Position numbers and translations under genes: made by a program. The notes under the pieces are model-generated. The model ran no database searches and had not been told where the DNA came from. It was given only the letters and a program-made list of their open reading frames with translations. Shown here piece by piece: positions 10,534-20,189 of a DNA stretch of 64,000 nt. This stretch comes from Neorhizobium petrolearium (lineage in GTDB: Bacteria; Pseudomonadota; Alphaproteobacteria; Rhizobiales; Rhizobiaceae): NCBI RefSeq assembly GCF_017873175.1, contig NZ_JAGGJW010000002.1, positions 433,296-497,295 of the forward strand. Direction: 5' to 3'. Numbering within the stretch: position 1 is the first letter of the stretch; each line of letters starts with the position of its first letter.

Positions 10534-11550
10534 TCAGGACGTATCTATCGCGGCCAGCAGATGCCGCAGCAGCCGTCCCATACCAAAGTTCTTAACCTCA
10601 CGTCCGGGTATTTCGGTATCGACTCGGTGGATCACGACCATATCCAGTGCCGGCATGACCAGGCAGTAATGACCGCCGGCACCAAGCGCCGCATAGCTGC
10701 CTTTCGGCGTGACGACACCAGGCAGGAAGACGCCGTCCCTCTCCAGCCACCACATGTAACCATAGGCACCGCGCGTACCGGCGTGCGAATAGGGCATGAC
10801 ACATTCATGTGCCCATCCGACCGGGAGCACTGGCGCTCCGTTCCAGAACCCCCGCTGAAGGAAGAGTTGCCCGAAACGCGCGAGGTCACGGCTCGACATA
10901 CGGAACGGATAGGCGGGATGGTCGCTGATGTCGAACGTCTCGTGCCACCCATCCGGTTTGTCGCCGTCAAGCGAGAAGTCCTCCATGCCGATCGGGCCGG
11001 CGATGCGGCGAGCAAAGGCCTCGTGAACAGTCTCACCAGTCAAGCGGGTGAAGATCGTGCCGAGCGCGTTGAAGTCCCAGTTGTTGTAACACCAGAAGGT
11101 TCCGGGCGCGTGGGAATGTCGCGTCTCCTTGATCCGTCGCATCCAGACGGTTTCGTAGCCGGCTGGGTGATAGATGCCGGAACGGGCGGTCAGCAAGTCA
11201 TAGACGGTGGCCTGCCTCTCGACGTCGCTTAGCCCCTCCCGGTCGTTTATGCCGAGGCTCTCCAGCGTCGCCGAAAGATCGATCCTGCCGCTTTCCACCT
11301 CGAAGCCGATCAGGGCGGCAAGGAAACTCTTGCGGATGGAATGGCAGAGGAATTTCCGCGCCGGATCGCCGAGCGAGAAGGCCACCTTGCCGCGACGGAT
11401 GACCAGCAGCATGTCGGTCGCCTGTGATGCCGCGCAGGCGCGAATCGCCTCCAGCGCTTCCGGCCGGAAGCCGGTAGGGCTTTCGCTGCCATGCCATTCC
11501 CATTCGAAGTCGATCGGATCGTCTTTCTTGAACGCGACCTCGACATTCAT
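10534..11550 (-). CDS. Serine hydrolase of the beta-lactamase class C fold
   Basis: 338-residue hydrolase of the class C beta-lactamase/esterase fold. The catalytic SxxK is S71-I-R-K74 and a YNN triad (family YxN) follows near residue 150. There is no signal peptide, so it is probably cytoplasmic, unlike true resistance beta-lactamases. Members include esterases, D-aminopeptidases and amide hydrolases. The start overlaps the stop of the upstream ATPase gene by 4 bp (ATGA), so the two are co-translated. In context it probably cleaves an amide or ester in the imported compound. Confidence 0.8.
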   Translation of the reverse strand: MNVEVAFKKDDPIDFEWEWHGSESPTGFRPEALEAIRACAASQATDMLLVIRRGKVAFSLGDPARKFLCHSIRKSFLAALIGFEVESGRIDLSATLESLGINDREGLSDVERQATVYDLLTARSGIYHPAGYETVWMRRIKETRHSHAPGTFWCYNNWDFNALGTIFTRLTGETVHEAFARRIAGPIGMEDFSLDGDKPDGWHETFDISDHPAYPFRMSSRDLARFGQLFLQRGFWNGAPVLPVGWAHECVMPYSHAGTRGAYGYMWWLERDGVFLPGVVTPKGSYAALGAGGHYCLVMPALDMVVIHRVDTEIPGREVKNFGMGRLLRHLLAAIDTS

Positions 11551-12335
11551 GCTCCAACCTCCTCGCGGCGCGCCACCGACTCGATGCTGGCTTCGAGAAA
11601 CGCTCGCGTATAGTCCTCCCTCGCCTGGAAATGGCGGATCTGTTCTGCGCTCAGTTCCTCGATGATCCGCCCCTGATGCATGATCCCGGCGCGCTCGCAG
11701 ATATGGGCGATCACCGCAAGATCGTGCGACACCATGAGATAGGTCAGGTTGCGCTCGCGGCGCAGGCGCTTCAGGAGGTTCAGGATCTCCGCCTGCACGG
11801 AGACATCGAGAGCCGAGGTCGGCTCGTCCAGGAGAAGGACTTCCGGCTCGATGATCAGCGCCCTTGCAATCGCCACGCGCTGGCGCTGTCCGCCGGAAAG
11901 TTCATGGGGATAGCGATAGCGGAAGGACGGGCCGAGCCCGACGGCCTCCAGCGTCTCGGCGATACGTTCCGACGGGCGGTCGAAGCCGTGGATGGCGAGC
12001 GGCTCGGCCAGAACCCGCTCCACGATCTTGCGCGGATGCAGACTGCCATAGGGGTCCTGGAAGACCATCTGCACGCGGCGGAAGAAGTCTTTGCCGCGCT
12101 TCTTCGGCAATTCACGAGCCCCGAGGACGAGCGCACCCTCGTAATCGCCGTTCAAGCCGGAAAGCGCACGCAGGATCGTAGACTTGCCGCAACCCGATTC
12201 ACCGATCAGACCGTAGGCCTCCCCTTTCCGGATACGGAAGGACACATCATCGACGACGCGCGTGCGCGTGTTCTGGACGCCGAAGCTGATGGAAAGGCCG
12301 ATAGCCTCTACCAAGGTACGATCGGGGGCGTTCAT
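11547..12335 (-). CDS. Oligopeptide-type ABC ATPase (OppF/DppF class)
   Basis: 262-residue ATPase with Walker A GESGCGKST, signature LSGGQRQR and Walker B LLLDEPTSALD. It belongs to the OppF/DppF branch but is short for it (usually ~320 residues), with little of the C-terminal oligopeptide extension. It is one of two ATPases of the importer and overlaps both neighbours by 4 bp. Confidence 0.88.
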   Translation of the reverse strand: MNAPDRTLVEAIGLSISFGVQNTRTRVVDDVSFRIRKGEAYGLIGESGCGKSTILRALSGLNGDYEGALVLGARELPKKRGKDFFRRVQMVFQDPYGSLHPRKIVERVLAEPLAIHGFDRPSERIAETLEAVGLGPSFRYRYPHELSGGQRQRVAIARALIIEPEVLLLDEPTSALDVSVQAEILNLLKRLRRERNLTYLMVSHDLAVIAHICERAGIMHQGRIIEELSAEQIRHFQAREDYTRAFLEASIESVARREEVGA

Positions 12336-13198
12336 ACGAGAACTCCGTTGCGATAGACAGGCCCGTCGAGCCAGGAAGGATCGCGGACCGGCACCCTCAA
12401 CTCGTCCACCGGATGGTCGAGGCGTGGCAGGCTTTCGAGAAGCGCCTGCGTGTAGGGATGGCGGGCCTGATGCAGGTCCCGCGCGGGAAGATCCTCCATG
12501 ATCCTGCCGGCATACATGACGAGAACCCGGTCGCAGAAGCTGGCGACCAGATTGAGGTCGTGGCTGATGAACATCAGCCCCGTTCCCCTCCGGCTCACCA
12601 GTTCATCGAGGATCGTCAGGACCTGGCGGCGCACCGTAACATCCAGCGCGGAGGTCGGCTCGTCGGCGATGATCAGGTCCGGCTCGGGGATCAGCATCAT
12701 GGCGATCATGATGCGCTGTCCCATGCCGCCGGACACTTCGTGCGGAAAAAGATCGAAGACGCGCTTCGGCTCGCGGATCTGCACCGCTTCCAGCATGGCA
12801 AGCGCCTTGGCCTTGGCTTCGGCAGGCGGCGCATTGTGATGCAGCCGGTAAGCCTCGACGATCTGGTTGCCGATGCGCATCAGCGGGTTGAGCGAATATT
12901 TCGGATCCTGCAGGATCATCGAGATATGATTTCCGCGAATCCGGCGCATGTCCTTTTCGCTGGCGGCCAGGAGGTCCGTGCCGCGGAACCGCATGTGCTT
13001 GGCGGTGATTTTCGCGCCCTTCGGCGTCAGCTTCAGCAGCGAGCGCCCGGTGAGCGACTTGCCGGAACCGGATTCGCCGACGATCCCAACCTTTTCGCGG
13101 CCGATGGTGAAGGATATTCCCCGGACGGCGTCATGGCTCCGGTGCGCGCCGTGGAAACGGATCCTGAGATCCTCAACGTCGATGAGCGGCTTATCCAT
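12332..13198 (-). CDS. Oligopeptide-type ABC ATPase (OppD/DppD class)
   Basis: 288-residue ATPase with Walker A GESGSGKSL, signature VSGGMGQR and Walker B LIIADEPTSALDVT. The Q-loop region holds MILQDPKYSLNPLMRIG, typical of OppD/DppD. Partner of the next ATPase, with which it overlaps by 4 bp; its own start overlaps the permease stop by 8 bp. Confidence 0.88.
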   Translation of the reverse strand: MDKPLIDVEDLRIRFHGAHRSHDAVRGISFTIGREKVGIVGESGSGKSLTGRSLLKLTPKGAKITAKHMRFRGTDLLAASEKDMRRIRGNHISMILQDPKYSLNPLMRIGNQIVEAYRLHHNAPPAEAKAKALAMLEAVQIREPKRVFDLFPHEVSGGMGQRIMIAMMLIPEPDLIIADEPTSALDVTVRRQVLTILDELVSRRGTGLMFISHDLNLVASFCDRVLVMYAGRIMEDLPARDLHQARHPYTQALLESLPRLDHPVDELRVPVRDPSWLDGPVYRNGVLV

Positions 13199-14123
13199 GG
13201 CGGGGGTCCAGAACGTCGCGCAGTCCGTCGCCGAAGAGGTTGAAGGCGAGGCTGGTCAGCAGGATGGCGGAACCGGGAATGGCGGCGATCCACCAGCTCG
13301 TCATCACGAACTCCCGGCCGGAGGAAAGCATGGTGCCCCATTCCGGGCTCGGCGGCTGCGCTCCGAGGCCGAGGAAGCCGAGGCCGGCCGCCGTCAGGAT
13401 GATCGCCGCCATGTTGAGCGTCACGCGCACGACGACGGAGGGGATGCACATGGGCACGACATGCCCGAAGATGATCCGCAATTTCGATGCGCCCTGAAGG
13501 CGGACCGCCGCGATATAGTCGGATTTGCGAATGGTCAGCGTTTCGGCGCGAGCGAGACGTGCGATCGGCGGCCAGGATGCAAGCGAAATCGCGATGATCG
13601 CATTCTCGATGCCAGGCCCCAGGGCAGCGACGAAAGCCAGAGCGAGAATGAGGTTCGGGAAGGCAAGGAAAATGTCGACGATGCGCATCAGAACCGTGTC
13701 GACCCAGCCGCCCAGGTAACCGGCAGTCGTGCCCACCAGCAATCCGATGGGCGCAACGATAACGGTGGTCAGAAGAGCGATGTAGAGGGTGATCCGCGCA
13801 CCATAGATCAGGCGGCTATAGACGTCGCGGCCGAGTTCGTCAGTACCCAGCCAATGTTCCGCCGAGGGGGGCAGGAGACGCATCGCGAGATCCTGCTCGA
13901 AGATGTCATGAGTCGCCAGAAGCGGCGCCAGAAGCGCAGCGGCGAGAATGACGACAATGACGGCAAGGCCAAACAGGGCGGAGAGGTTGGAACGCAATCG
14001 CCACCATTGCAGCCAGAGCTGCTGCATGCGGGCGTGAAAAGGGGAAGTAGGTACGGGCGCACGCAACCATGCACCGAGGCTGGAGAGTGAAATATTCTGA
14101 GATGTCATGGCTTTGTCGGTCAT
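13191..14123 (-). CDS. Oligopeptide-type ABC permease (OppC/DppC class)
   Basis: 310-residue inner membrane permease. It shows the N-terminal ~40-residue cytoplasmic arm, a first membrane segment after LSALFGL, and the LGTDELGRDVYSRLIYGARITL signature (near residue 90) of OppC/DppC proteins. The start at 14123 (MTDKAMTSQN) follows the preceding permease stop by 7 bp and was preferred over the in-frame codon at 14231 inside that gene. Confidence 0.88.
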   Translation of the reverse strand: MTDKAMTSQNISLSSLGAWLRAPVPTSPFHARMQQLWLQWWRLRSNLSALFGLAVIVVILAAALLAPLLATHDIFEQDLAMRLLPPSAEHWLGTDELGRDVYSRLIYGARITLYIALLTTVIVAPIGLLVGTTAGYLGGWVDTVLMRIVDIFLAFPNLILALAFVAALGPGIENAIIAISLASWPPIARLARAETLTIRKSDYIAAVRLQGASKLRIIFGHVVPMCIPSVVVRVTLNMAAIILTAAGLGFLGLGAQPPSPEWGTMLSSGREFVMTSWWIAAIPGSAILLTSLAFNLFGDGLRDVLDPRHG

Positions 14124-14130
14124 GGCGGCC

Positions 14131-15207
14131 TCACCGGGTTCTGGGATCGACGACGCGATAAAGGACATCGCAGAACAGATTGAGGGTGACGAAGATGATA
14201 CCGACCAGAAGCGAACAGCCCACCACGGCATTCATGTCGCCGACGAGCAGGGCGTTGGTCAGGTATCGGCCGAAACCCGGCCATGCGAAGACTGTTTCGG
14301 TCAGCACCGCCCCCTCAAGGAGGAAGGCATAGGAAAGAGCCACGACCGTGACGACCTGCACGGCGACATTGCGGAAGGCGTGAACCCAGACGGTCCGCGC
14401 CCAGGAAAGCCCCTTCACGCGGGCCGTGATGATATATTCCTGACTAAGCTGCTCCATCATGAAACTGCGGGTCATGCGGCTGATATAGGCGAGAGCGCCG
14501 AAGCCGAGGATCGAGGCTGGCAGGATGATGTGACCGAAGGCATTGCGGAAGACATCCCATTTCCCCGTGATCGCCGTGTCAACCAGATAAAAGCCGGTAA
14601 TCGGCTTGATATCGAACTCGTAGATGAAGTCGATGCGCCCCGGTCCGCCGATCCAGCCGAGCGTGGCGTAGAAGATCACCAATCCCATGAGGCCGAGCCA
14701 GAAGTTCGGCGCCGAATAGCCTATGAGGCCGGTGAAGCGGATCACATGGTCGATCCAGGAATTCCGGTACATCGCCGCAAGTACGCCGGCTGGGATGCCG
14801 AGCCCCGTGCCGATAATGATCGACAAGGTGGCGAGCTCGATCGTCGCGGGAAACACCCGAGCGATATCTTCGATAACCGGTTTTCCAGTGGTCAGAGCCT
14901 GTCCGAAATCAAGCGATAGTATGCCCTTCAGATAGATGCCGAACTGATACCAGAGCGGTTTGTCCATCCCGAGCGCGCGGGCCATGTTGTCATAGGCTTC
15001 CTGGGTGGCATTGTCGCCGAGAATGGCGACAACCGGATCGATCGGCAGCATCCTCCCGATGAAGAAGGTCAGGGCCGCAAGACCGAACAGGGTCACCAGG
15101 ACCGGCAGCAACGTCTTGCCGATGATCCTCGCAACTAGGAATACGGGGTTCGGCCTGAGGTCCGTCCCCGCATTGTCGCGGGGAACGGAGGTGGTGATTT
15201 CCGCCAT
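14131..15207 (-). CDS. Oligopeptide-type ABC permease (OppB/DppB class)
   Basis: 358-residue permease of the OppB/DppB class, slightly long because of a ~30-residue N-terminal extension. Visible are the first membrane segment after residue ~30, the family motif DPVVAILG (near residue 57) and the C-terminal CDVLYRVVDPRTR typical of DppB. The start at 15207 has GGGAGG upstream, and the binding-protein gene ends 13 bp before it. Confidence 0.88.
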   Translation of the reverse strand: MAEITTSVPRDNAGTDLRPNPVFLVARIIGKTLLPVLVTLFGLAALTFFIGRMLPIDPVVAILGDNATQEAYDNMARALGMDKPLWYQFGIYLKGILSLDFGQALTTGKPVIEDIARVFPATIELATLSIIIGTGLGIPAGVLAAMYRNSWIDHVIRFTGLIGYSAPNFWLGLMGLVIFYATLGWIGGPGRIDFIYEFDIKPITGFYLVDTAITGKWDVFRNAFGHIILPASILGFGALAYISRMTRSFMMEQLSQEYIITARVKGLSWARTVWVHAFRNVAVQVVTVVALSYAFLLEGAVLTETVFAWPGFGRYLTNALLVGDMNAVVGCSLLVGIIFVTLNLFCDVLYRVVDPRTR

Positions 15208-15220
15208 GGGCTCGCCTCCC

Positions 15221-16837
15221 CTATTTGGAGGCGGACGTGTAGTAGACGCGGAACCCGTTCCAGGTCCAATCCTTCACCTTGTCGCTCATGCCAAGGATGT
15301 TGTACATCTGAAACATGATGGCCATCGGGCCTTTTTCCATCACATCCTTCTGAAGCGCATAGTAGATCTGGTTGCGCTTTTCCGGATCGCCTTCGAGAAG
15401 CGCTTCCTGGACACGCTTGTTGAAGTCGTCGTTCTGGAAGGCGGCGCGCCATGCCGGAATCTGCGTCAGTTTCGCTTCCGCGCGATTGTCCGGGTTGTAG
15501 ACGAGGCGCGAGGCATTGCCGTGCGCATCGGGAACGCCGGTCTGCCAGGCCAGCATGCCGCTTTTGAACTCGCGGCCGCGAATGCGGCTGAAGAGCTGGG
15601 CATTGGCCATGCGTTCCAGATTGAGCTTGACGCCGACCTTGGCCGCGTTCTGCTGGATGCTCTGGGCGATCGGCGCCGAATGCGGCAAGGTGCCGAACAG
15701 GACGTCGCTTTCGAAGCCGTTCGCATAACCCGCCTCGGAGAGAAGTGCCTTGGCCTTTTCGAGGTCGAGCGTAAAGGGCTGGCCTTCTTTCGCATCAAGT
15801 GCACCGACAGCGCCGAGCTGGGCGAAGCTTGCGCGCGGCACACCGAGATAGGTCATGACCGACTTGGCGAGCCCGTCATAGTCGATAAGGTAGCGCATCG
15901 CCAGCCGCACCTTCTCGTTCTGGAAGACCGGGTCGGCCACATTGAAAATCCAGAAGAAGAGCTGCGGTTTCAAGACGCGCTCGATCTTGAGGCCTGGCTT
16001 GCCGTCGAGATCGGCCAGATCGTCGGGTGAAAGATCGCGCGCAATGTCGACATCGCCCTGGGTCAGCAGGAGGCGTTGCGTTCCCGGCTCGGCGACGTGG
16101 CGGATCAGGACGCGGGAGAGCTTTGGCTTGGTGCCGTAATATCCGTCGTTCGCCTGAAGAACGACGGATTCACCCGCGTTCCACTGCATCAGCCGATAGG
16201 GACCGACGCAGGCAGTGTTGGTGGCGAGATACTTGTTGCCGAGGTCGCCATTCACCTGCTTCTCCATCAGCGTCTTCATGTCGAGAAGCGAAGAGACTCG
16301 GTTGGCGCCGATCGCCTGGAGAATGAGGTTGGTCGGATAGGGCTTGTCCAGCTTCATGACGAGCGTGTTGTCGTCCGTCGCCGCGATACGTTCCTTCACA
16401 TTGTCCTTGCTGAAGCCATATTCAGTAAGCGTCGACGCATTGCCGTAGCCCAGCTGGACGACACGTTGCATGGACCAGGCAAGCTCCTTGGCGGTCGCCG
16501 GCTCGCCGCTTGGGAACTTCATGTTCTCATTGAGATGGAACGTGATCTGCATGCGATCCGGCGAAACATCCCAGCTCTTCGCCAGAAGGGGAACGACCTT
16601 CGATTCGTCGGCGGGATCGAAATCGACCAGCGAATCACAGGTGTTCTGCATCAGTTCGCTGGTCACGACTTCACCGATCTGCGCCGGGTCGAAGGTGCTG
16701 ATCGCATCGATGTTCCAGGCCATGACGAGCGCGGAATCCGGCGTCGCAGCGAGGGCCGGCAGGCTGATTGACGAAAGGAAAACGCCGGCTGCTGCGGCAA
16801 TCAGGCCGCGGCCTTTGATAATTTGCTTTCTGGTCAT
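15221..16837 (-). CDS. Family 5 extracellular solute-binding protein (oligopeptide type)
   Basis: 538-residue periplasmic binding protein of the OppA/DppA (SBP_bac_5) family. The signal peptide covers residues ~1-30, cleaved near LPALA-AT. Family blocks are visible: LDPAQIGEVV-like start of domain I, LAKSWDVSPDRMQITFHLNE, and a C-terminal VYYTSASK end. It recruits the operon's substrate; the family binds peptides, opines, nickel complexes and other amides, so specificity is open. The start at 16837 has AAGGGG 9 bases upstream; the in-frame codon at 16891 has no support. Confidence 0.88.
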   Translation of the reverse strand: MTRKQIIKGRGLIAAAAGVFLSSISLPALAATPDSALVMAWNIDAISTFDPAQIGEVVTSELMQNTCDSLVDFDPADESKVVPLLAKSWDVSPDRMQITFHLNENMKFPSGEPATAKELAWSMQRVVQLGYGNASTLTEYGFSKDNVKERIAATDDNTLVMKLDKPYPTNLILQAIGANRVSSLLDMKTLMEKQVNGDLGNKYLATNTACVGPYRLMQWNAGESVVLQANDGYYGTKPKLSRVLIRHVAEPGTQRLLLTQGDVDIARDLSPDDLADLDGKPGLKIERVLKPQLFFWIFNVADPVFQNEKVRLAMRYLIDYDGLAKSVMTYLGVPRASFAQLGAVGALDAKEGQPFTLDLEKAKALLSEAGYANGFESDVLFGTLPHSAPIAQSIQQNAAKVGVKLNLERMANAQLFSRIRGREFKSGMLAWQTGVPDAHGNASRLVYNPDNRAEAKLTQIPAWRAAFQNDDFNKRVQEALLEGDPEKRNQIYYALQKDVMEKGPMAIMFQMYNILGMSDKVKDWTWNGFRVYYTSASK

Positions 16838-16904
16838 GTTCTCAATTCCCCTTTTTTGATTGTTGACTGAAACAGATGCCATTCGAAGCAATGCTGAAGG
16901 AATT

Positions 16905-18335
16905 TCAGGCCGCCTCCTTCGGGCGCGCCTGAAGAGGCGGCGTCACGTCGGCCGGAATGGGGCACACATAGGGCGTCCTGCCGACGCGCTCCTGATGATC
17001 CTTTTTCGCTGCAGCAAGCAGCTCGGCGTCGCTAAAAACGTCGATCGCGGTGGCGGCCATCATCTTGGCGGCATGAGTCATCCCCTTGTGAGCGGCGGGC
17101 ATCTTGCCCTGCGCGGTCACCTGCCAAGAATGGCCGGGCGTGCCGATGGCAATCGTCGCGGCATGTGCCTGCACGGTCGGCATCACCCAGCTCACGTCAC
17201 CGACGTCCGTGGAGCCAATCATCGGTTCGCCGCGGACATCGAGCGGCACGATGAAATCGCAGAGCGGTGTCTCCTGCCGACGCGGAATGCCGACGGCGCG
17301 ATAGGCGTTGTTGATATCCTCTTCGCTCAACGTCGCCTGAATCTTCGCCGCGAAGGCCTTGTCTTGCGCATCGAAAGGTATGGGCCCAAGGCGCTCAAGA
17401 TTGCGCTGCATGGCTTCTTCCAGCGGGCGATTCGGCAACAGATTGGAAACAGCGCTCATGATGGAGATGTGAACCGTCGTCCCCGTCATCATTGCAGCGC
17501 CTTGCGCAACCTGTTTCACACGTTCGTTGAGCTCCTGCATGCCCTTGAGATCTCGGGAGCGGATGGCATAGCGGACGGCGGCCGTTGCCTGCACCACGTT
17601 CGGCGCGATGCCGCCGGAATCGAGCATCGCGTAGTGGATGCGGCTGTCGGAGGGGACGTGCTCGCGCAGATAGTTGACGCCGACATTCATCAGTTCCACC
17701 GCGTCGAGCGCGGAGCGGCCGAGATGGGGCGCTGCGGCGGCATGCGAGGCCCGGCCGGTAAATCGGAAATCCATTCGGGTATTAGCGAGCGAAAGTGCGC
17801 GTGCCACTTCCGTGAAGGCGCTCGGATGCCAGGTAATGGCGATGTCGACGCCATCGAACGCGCCCTCGCGGGCCATGAAGGATTTCGCGGCACCGCCTTC
17901 CTCGGCCGGGCAACCGTAATAGCGCACGCGGCCGGGTCTGCCGGATTTCTCCAGCCAGTCCTTGATTGCCGTCGCCGCCAGCATTGCAGCGGAGCCGAGC
18001 AGATTGTGGCCGCACCCATGGCCATGCCCATTGCCGGGCAAGGGGCGCGGCTGGGCGACACCCGCTTCCTGGCTGAGCCCTGGCAGCGCATCGTATTCGC
18101 CGAGGATGGCGACGATCGGGCCGCCCTCGCCTGCCTCGCCCATCACCGCCGTCGGAATGCCGGCCACATTCTCGGTCACGCGGAAGCCCTGCTGGCGCAG
18201 CATGGCCGTATGCTCGGTCACGGAACGATATTCCGTATAGGCGATTTCCGGCATGCCCCAGACGCGGTCGCTCAGGGCCTCGAACTCGGTCCTGTGATTA
18301 TCGACCAAGTCCCAGATCAGGTCGCTGTTCTGCAT
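16905..18335 (-). CDS. M20 family amidohydrolase (AbgB-like)
   Basis: 476-residue M20D metallopeptidase related to AbgB (p-aminobenzoyl-glutamate hydrolase subunit) and indole-acetyl-amino-acid hydrolases. Metal ligands appear in GHGHGCGHNLLG (near residue 105), CPAEEGGAAKSFM (near residue 145, catalytic Glu pair) and a late HSWQVTAQGKMPAAHKGM (near residue 400). It removes an acyl or aromatic group from an amino acid or dipeptide in the cytoplasm. Lying between the peptidases and the binding protein, it suggests the imported substrate carries an N-acyl or aromatic amide bond. Confidence 0.87.
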   Translation of the reverse strand: MQNSDLIWDLVDNHRTEFEALSDRVWGMPEIAYTEYRSVTEHTAMLRQQGFRVTENVAGIPTAVMGEAGEGGPIVAILGEYDALPGLSQEAGVAQPRPLPGNGHGHGCGHNLLGSAAMLAATAIKDWLEKSGRPGRVRYYGCPAEEGGAAKSFMAREGAFDGVDIAITWHPSAFTEVARALSLANTRMDFRFTGRASHAAAAPHLGRSALDAVELMNVGVNYLREHVPSDSRIHYAMLDSGGIAPNVVQATAAVRYAIRSRDLKGMQELNERVKQVAQGAAMMTGTTVHISIMSAVSNLLPNRPLEEAMQRNLERLGPIPFDAQDKAFAAKIQATLSEEDINNAYRAVGIPRRQETPLCDFIVPLDVRGEPMIGSTDVGDVSWVMPTVQAHAATIAIGTPGHSWQVTAQGKMPAAHKGMTHAAKMMAATAIDVFSDAELLAAAKKDHQERVGRTPYVCPIPADVTPPLQARPKEAA

Positions 18336-18365
18336 CGCTCACTCTCTCCAATCCATTACTCGTCA

Positions 18366-20189
18366 TCAAAGATGTTTTTCGAGGAACCGGGCGAAGGCGG
18401 AAAACACCTTTCGGCGGTTCTCTATCCGGGCAAAACCGTGGCCCTCGTGGTCGATACGCAGGTACTCGCAAGGGTGACGCAGACCGCTGAGGCAGGAATA
18501 GACGGTCTCGCTCTCTCCGATCGGTACGCGCGGATCACGATTGGCGTGGACAAGAAGCAGCGGCGCCTTCATGCGGGCGATCCGGTTGATGGGAGAGAAG
18601 CGCTCCAGCGCCTCGCGCATCACCGCCGGCTCGCCATATTCGGCGGCACGCTGCTGGCGCCCCCACGGTCCGGTGGCGAGCAGATGGGTCAGGAAATTGC
18701 AGACACCGTAGAAATCGACGCCAAGCGCCCACAGATCCGGATCCTCCGTCAGCGCGGACAGCACCATGAAGCCGCCATAGGAGCGCCCGAAAACGCCGAT
18801 ACGTGCCGCGTTCACGTCCTTACGCGCGCCGATGGCAAGCCGAATGGCCCGTAGGTCTGCGACCGAGTCCATGCGCTTCTCACGGTCATCGAGTTCATGC
18901 CAGGCGCGGCCATAACCGGTGCTGCCTCGGACATTCGGGGCGACCACCATCACACCTTGAGAGACCAGGAACTGCACATCGGCGCGGAAGTCCGGTTTCC
19001 ATTGCATCTCCGGGCCGCCATGCACGATGAAGAGCACGGGATATCCAGTTTCGGGGGGTGGGGAAGTCGGCTGATAGACGAGAGCCGGCACCATCCGCCC
19101 ATCGAAACTTTCGAAGCGTTCCACGAGAGGTTCGCCGAAGGACCCGGTATCCGCCCCCCCACCATCGACCGTCACCAAGAGTTCGAAGCTGCCGTTCTCC
19201 GGATCGAGTTTCCAGATACCCGGCAGCGTCGCCGCACCTTCGAGCGGGAAGACAAGCGATCGGCTGTCGGGAGTAAAGGCAAGCGACGTCACGACGCCGG
19301 GCGGGTGCCCCTCGAACATCCGGATGGAATCGCCGTCGCGGTCGCAGAGGCCGATACGGCTCCACCCCTCATCGTTGAGGACGAAAGCGATTTTCTGCTG
19401 GTCGGGCGAAAGCGCCAGCGCCTCGACGTTGCTTCCCGGCTGTTCGAAAATGTTTGCCGTCTCTCCGCCCTCGGCTGGAAACTGCCGAATGCCCATGAAA
19501 TCGCTTCCCTGATCGCAGACGGCAATGCCGCCACTGCCGTCCTTCAACAGGCGGGCGGCGAGATATCGAGCACGCCCTTGATGCGGCATAAGCGGCGTCA
19601 GGCGTCCGGTCGCGATATCGAGGCGATACATGTCCTGATCGTTGCCTGAGCGCAGGGACTCGCGGACGAGCAGCGATTGCCCATCGGGAAAGAAAGCCAG
19701 GACTTCCCGCATGCCGTCCCCCTCGCGGATGCAGGTGGCCATCCCCGTCGAGAGATCCATGACATGAATATCCATGTCGCGAGGTGAGCGAGCGTTGGAG
19801 GCATAGGCGATGCGCTGCCCATCCGGAGACCAGGCGCCCCACAGATGAACGATACCGGGCGCGCTCGTCAGCGCGACGGGTTGCCCGGATGCTTCCGGCA
19901 GGAGCCAAAGCTGATGGCGTTCGTCGCCGCCGCAATCCGTCGTGAACAGGATATCCCGACCTTTCGGGTTGAAGGCCAACGCGCCGACTGGCTCAGGCAT
20001 ATCCGTGACCTGTCGTGCCGCGCCACCGTCAAGCGGCCTGATCCATATCTGGTTGAAGCCGCTTGCGTCGCAGAGATATGCGAGAAGTGTTCCATCAGGG
20101 GATATCGCCGGCGATTTCACCGATCGGATTTCAAGAAAGGGCGCGATGGCGGCCGCATCGAAGGTAGACATCATTCTGCTCACGCGCAT
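18366..20189 (-). CDS. S9 family prolyl oligopeptidase-like serine peptidase
   Basis: 607-residue cytoplasmic peptidase. Residues ~20-340 form a WD/TolB-like beta-propeller of repeated blades (PDGxxIAYAS type) and residues ~350-607 an alpha/beta hydrolase. The catalytic triad is likely S470 (FGRSYGGF), D552 (NRDPRV) and a histidine at 581 or 584 (RIDHEGHG). The propeller limits access to short peptides. The start at 20189 is followed by alternatives at 20174 and 20171; 20189 was kept because AAAGAGGGG lies directly upstream, although it overlaps the previous gene by 10 bp. Confidence 0.87.
   Translation of the reverse strand: MRVSRMMSTFDAAAIAPFLEIRSVKSPAISPDGTLLAYLCDASGFNQIWIRPLDGGAARQVTDMPEPVGALAFNPKGRDILFTTDCGGDERHQLWLLPEASGQPVALTSAPGIVHLWGAWSPDGQRIAYASNARSPRDMDIHVMDLSTGMATCIREGDGMREVLAFFPDGQSLLVRESLRSGNDQDMYRLDIATGRLTPLMPHQGRARYLAARLLKDGSGGIAVCDQGSDFMGIRQFPAEGGETANIFEQPGSNVEALALSPDQQKIAFVLNDEGWSRIGLCDRDGDSIRMFEGHPPGVVTSLAFTPDSRSLVFPLEGAATLPGIWKLDPENGSFELLVTVDGGGADTGSFGEPLVERFESFDGRMVPALVYQPTSPPPETGYPVLFIVHGGPEMQWKPDFRADVQFLVSQGVMVVAPNVRGSTGYGRAWHELDDREKRMDSVADLRAIRLAIGARKDVNAARIGVFGRSYGGFMVLSALTEDPDLWALGVDFYGVCNFLTHLLATGPWGRQQRAAEYGEPAVMREALERFSPINRIARMKAPLLLVHANRDPRVPIGESETVYSCLSGLRHPCEYLRIDHEGHGFARIENRRKVFSAFARFLEKHL

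Noticed and set aside
10534..11550. Antibiotic-resistance beta-lactamase
   Set aside because: No signal peptide and it sits inside a peptide/amide uptake operon; a housekeeping esterase or amidase of the same fold is more likely.
12948..14090. 380-codon open frame on the plus strand
   Set aside because: Antisense to an ABC permease and ATPase with clear motifs; GC-rich shadow frame.
16860..18854. 664-codon open frame on the plus strand
   Set aside because: Exactly antisense to the M20 amidohydrolase and part of the S9 peptidase; His/Arg-rich mirror composition and no family motif.
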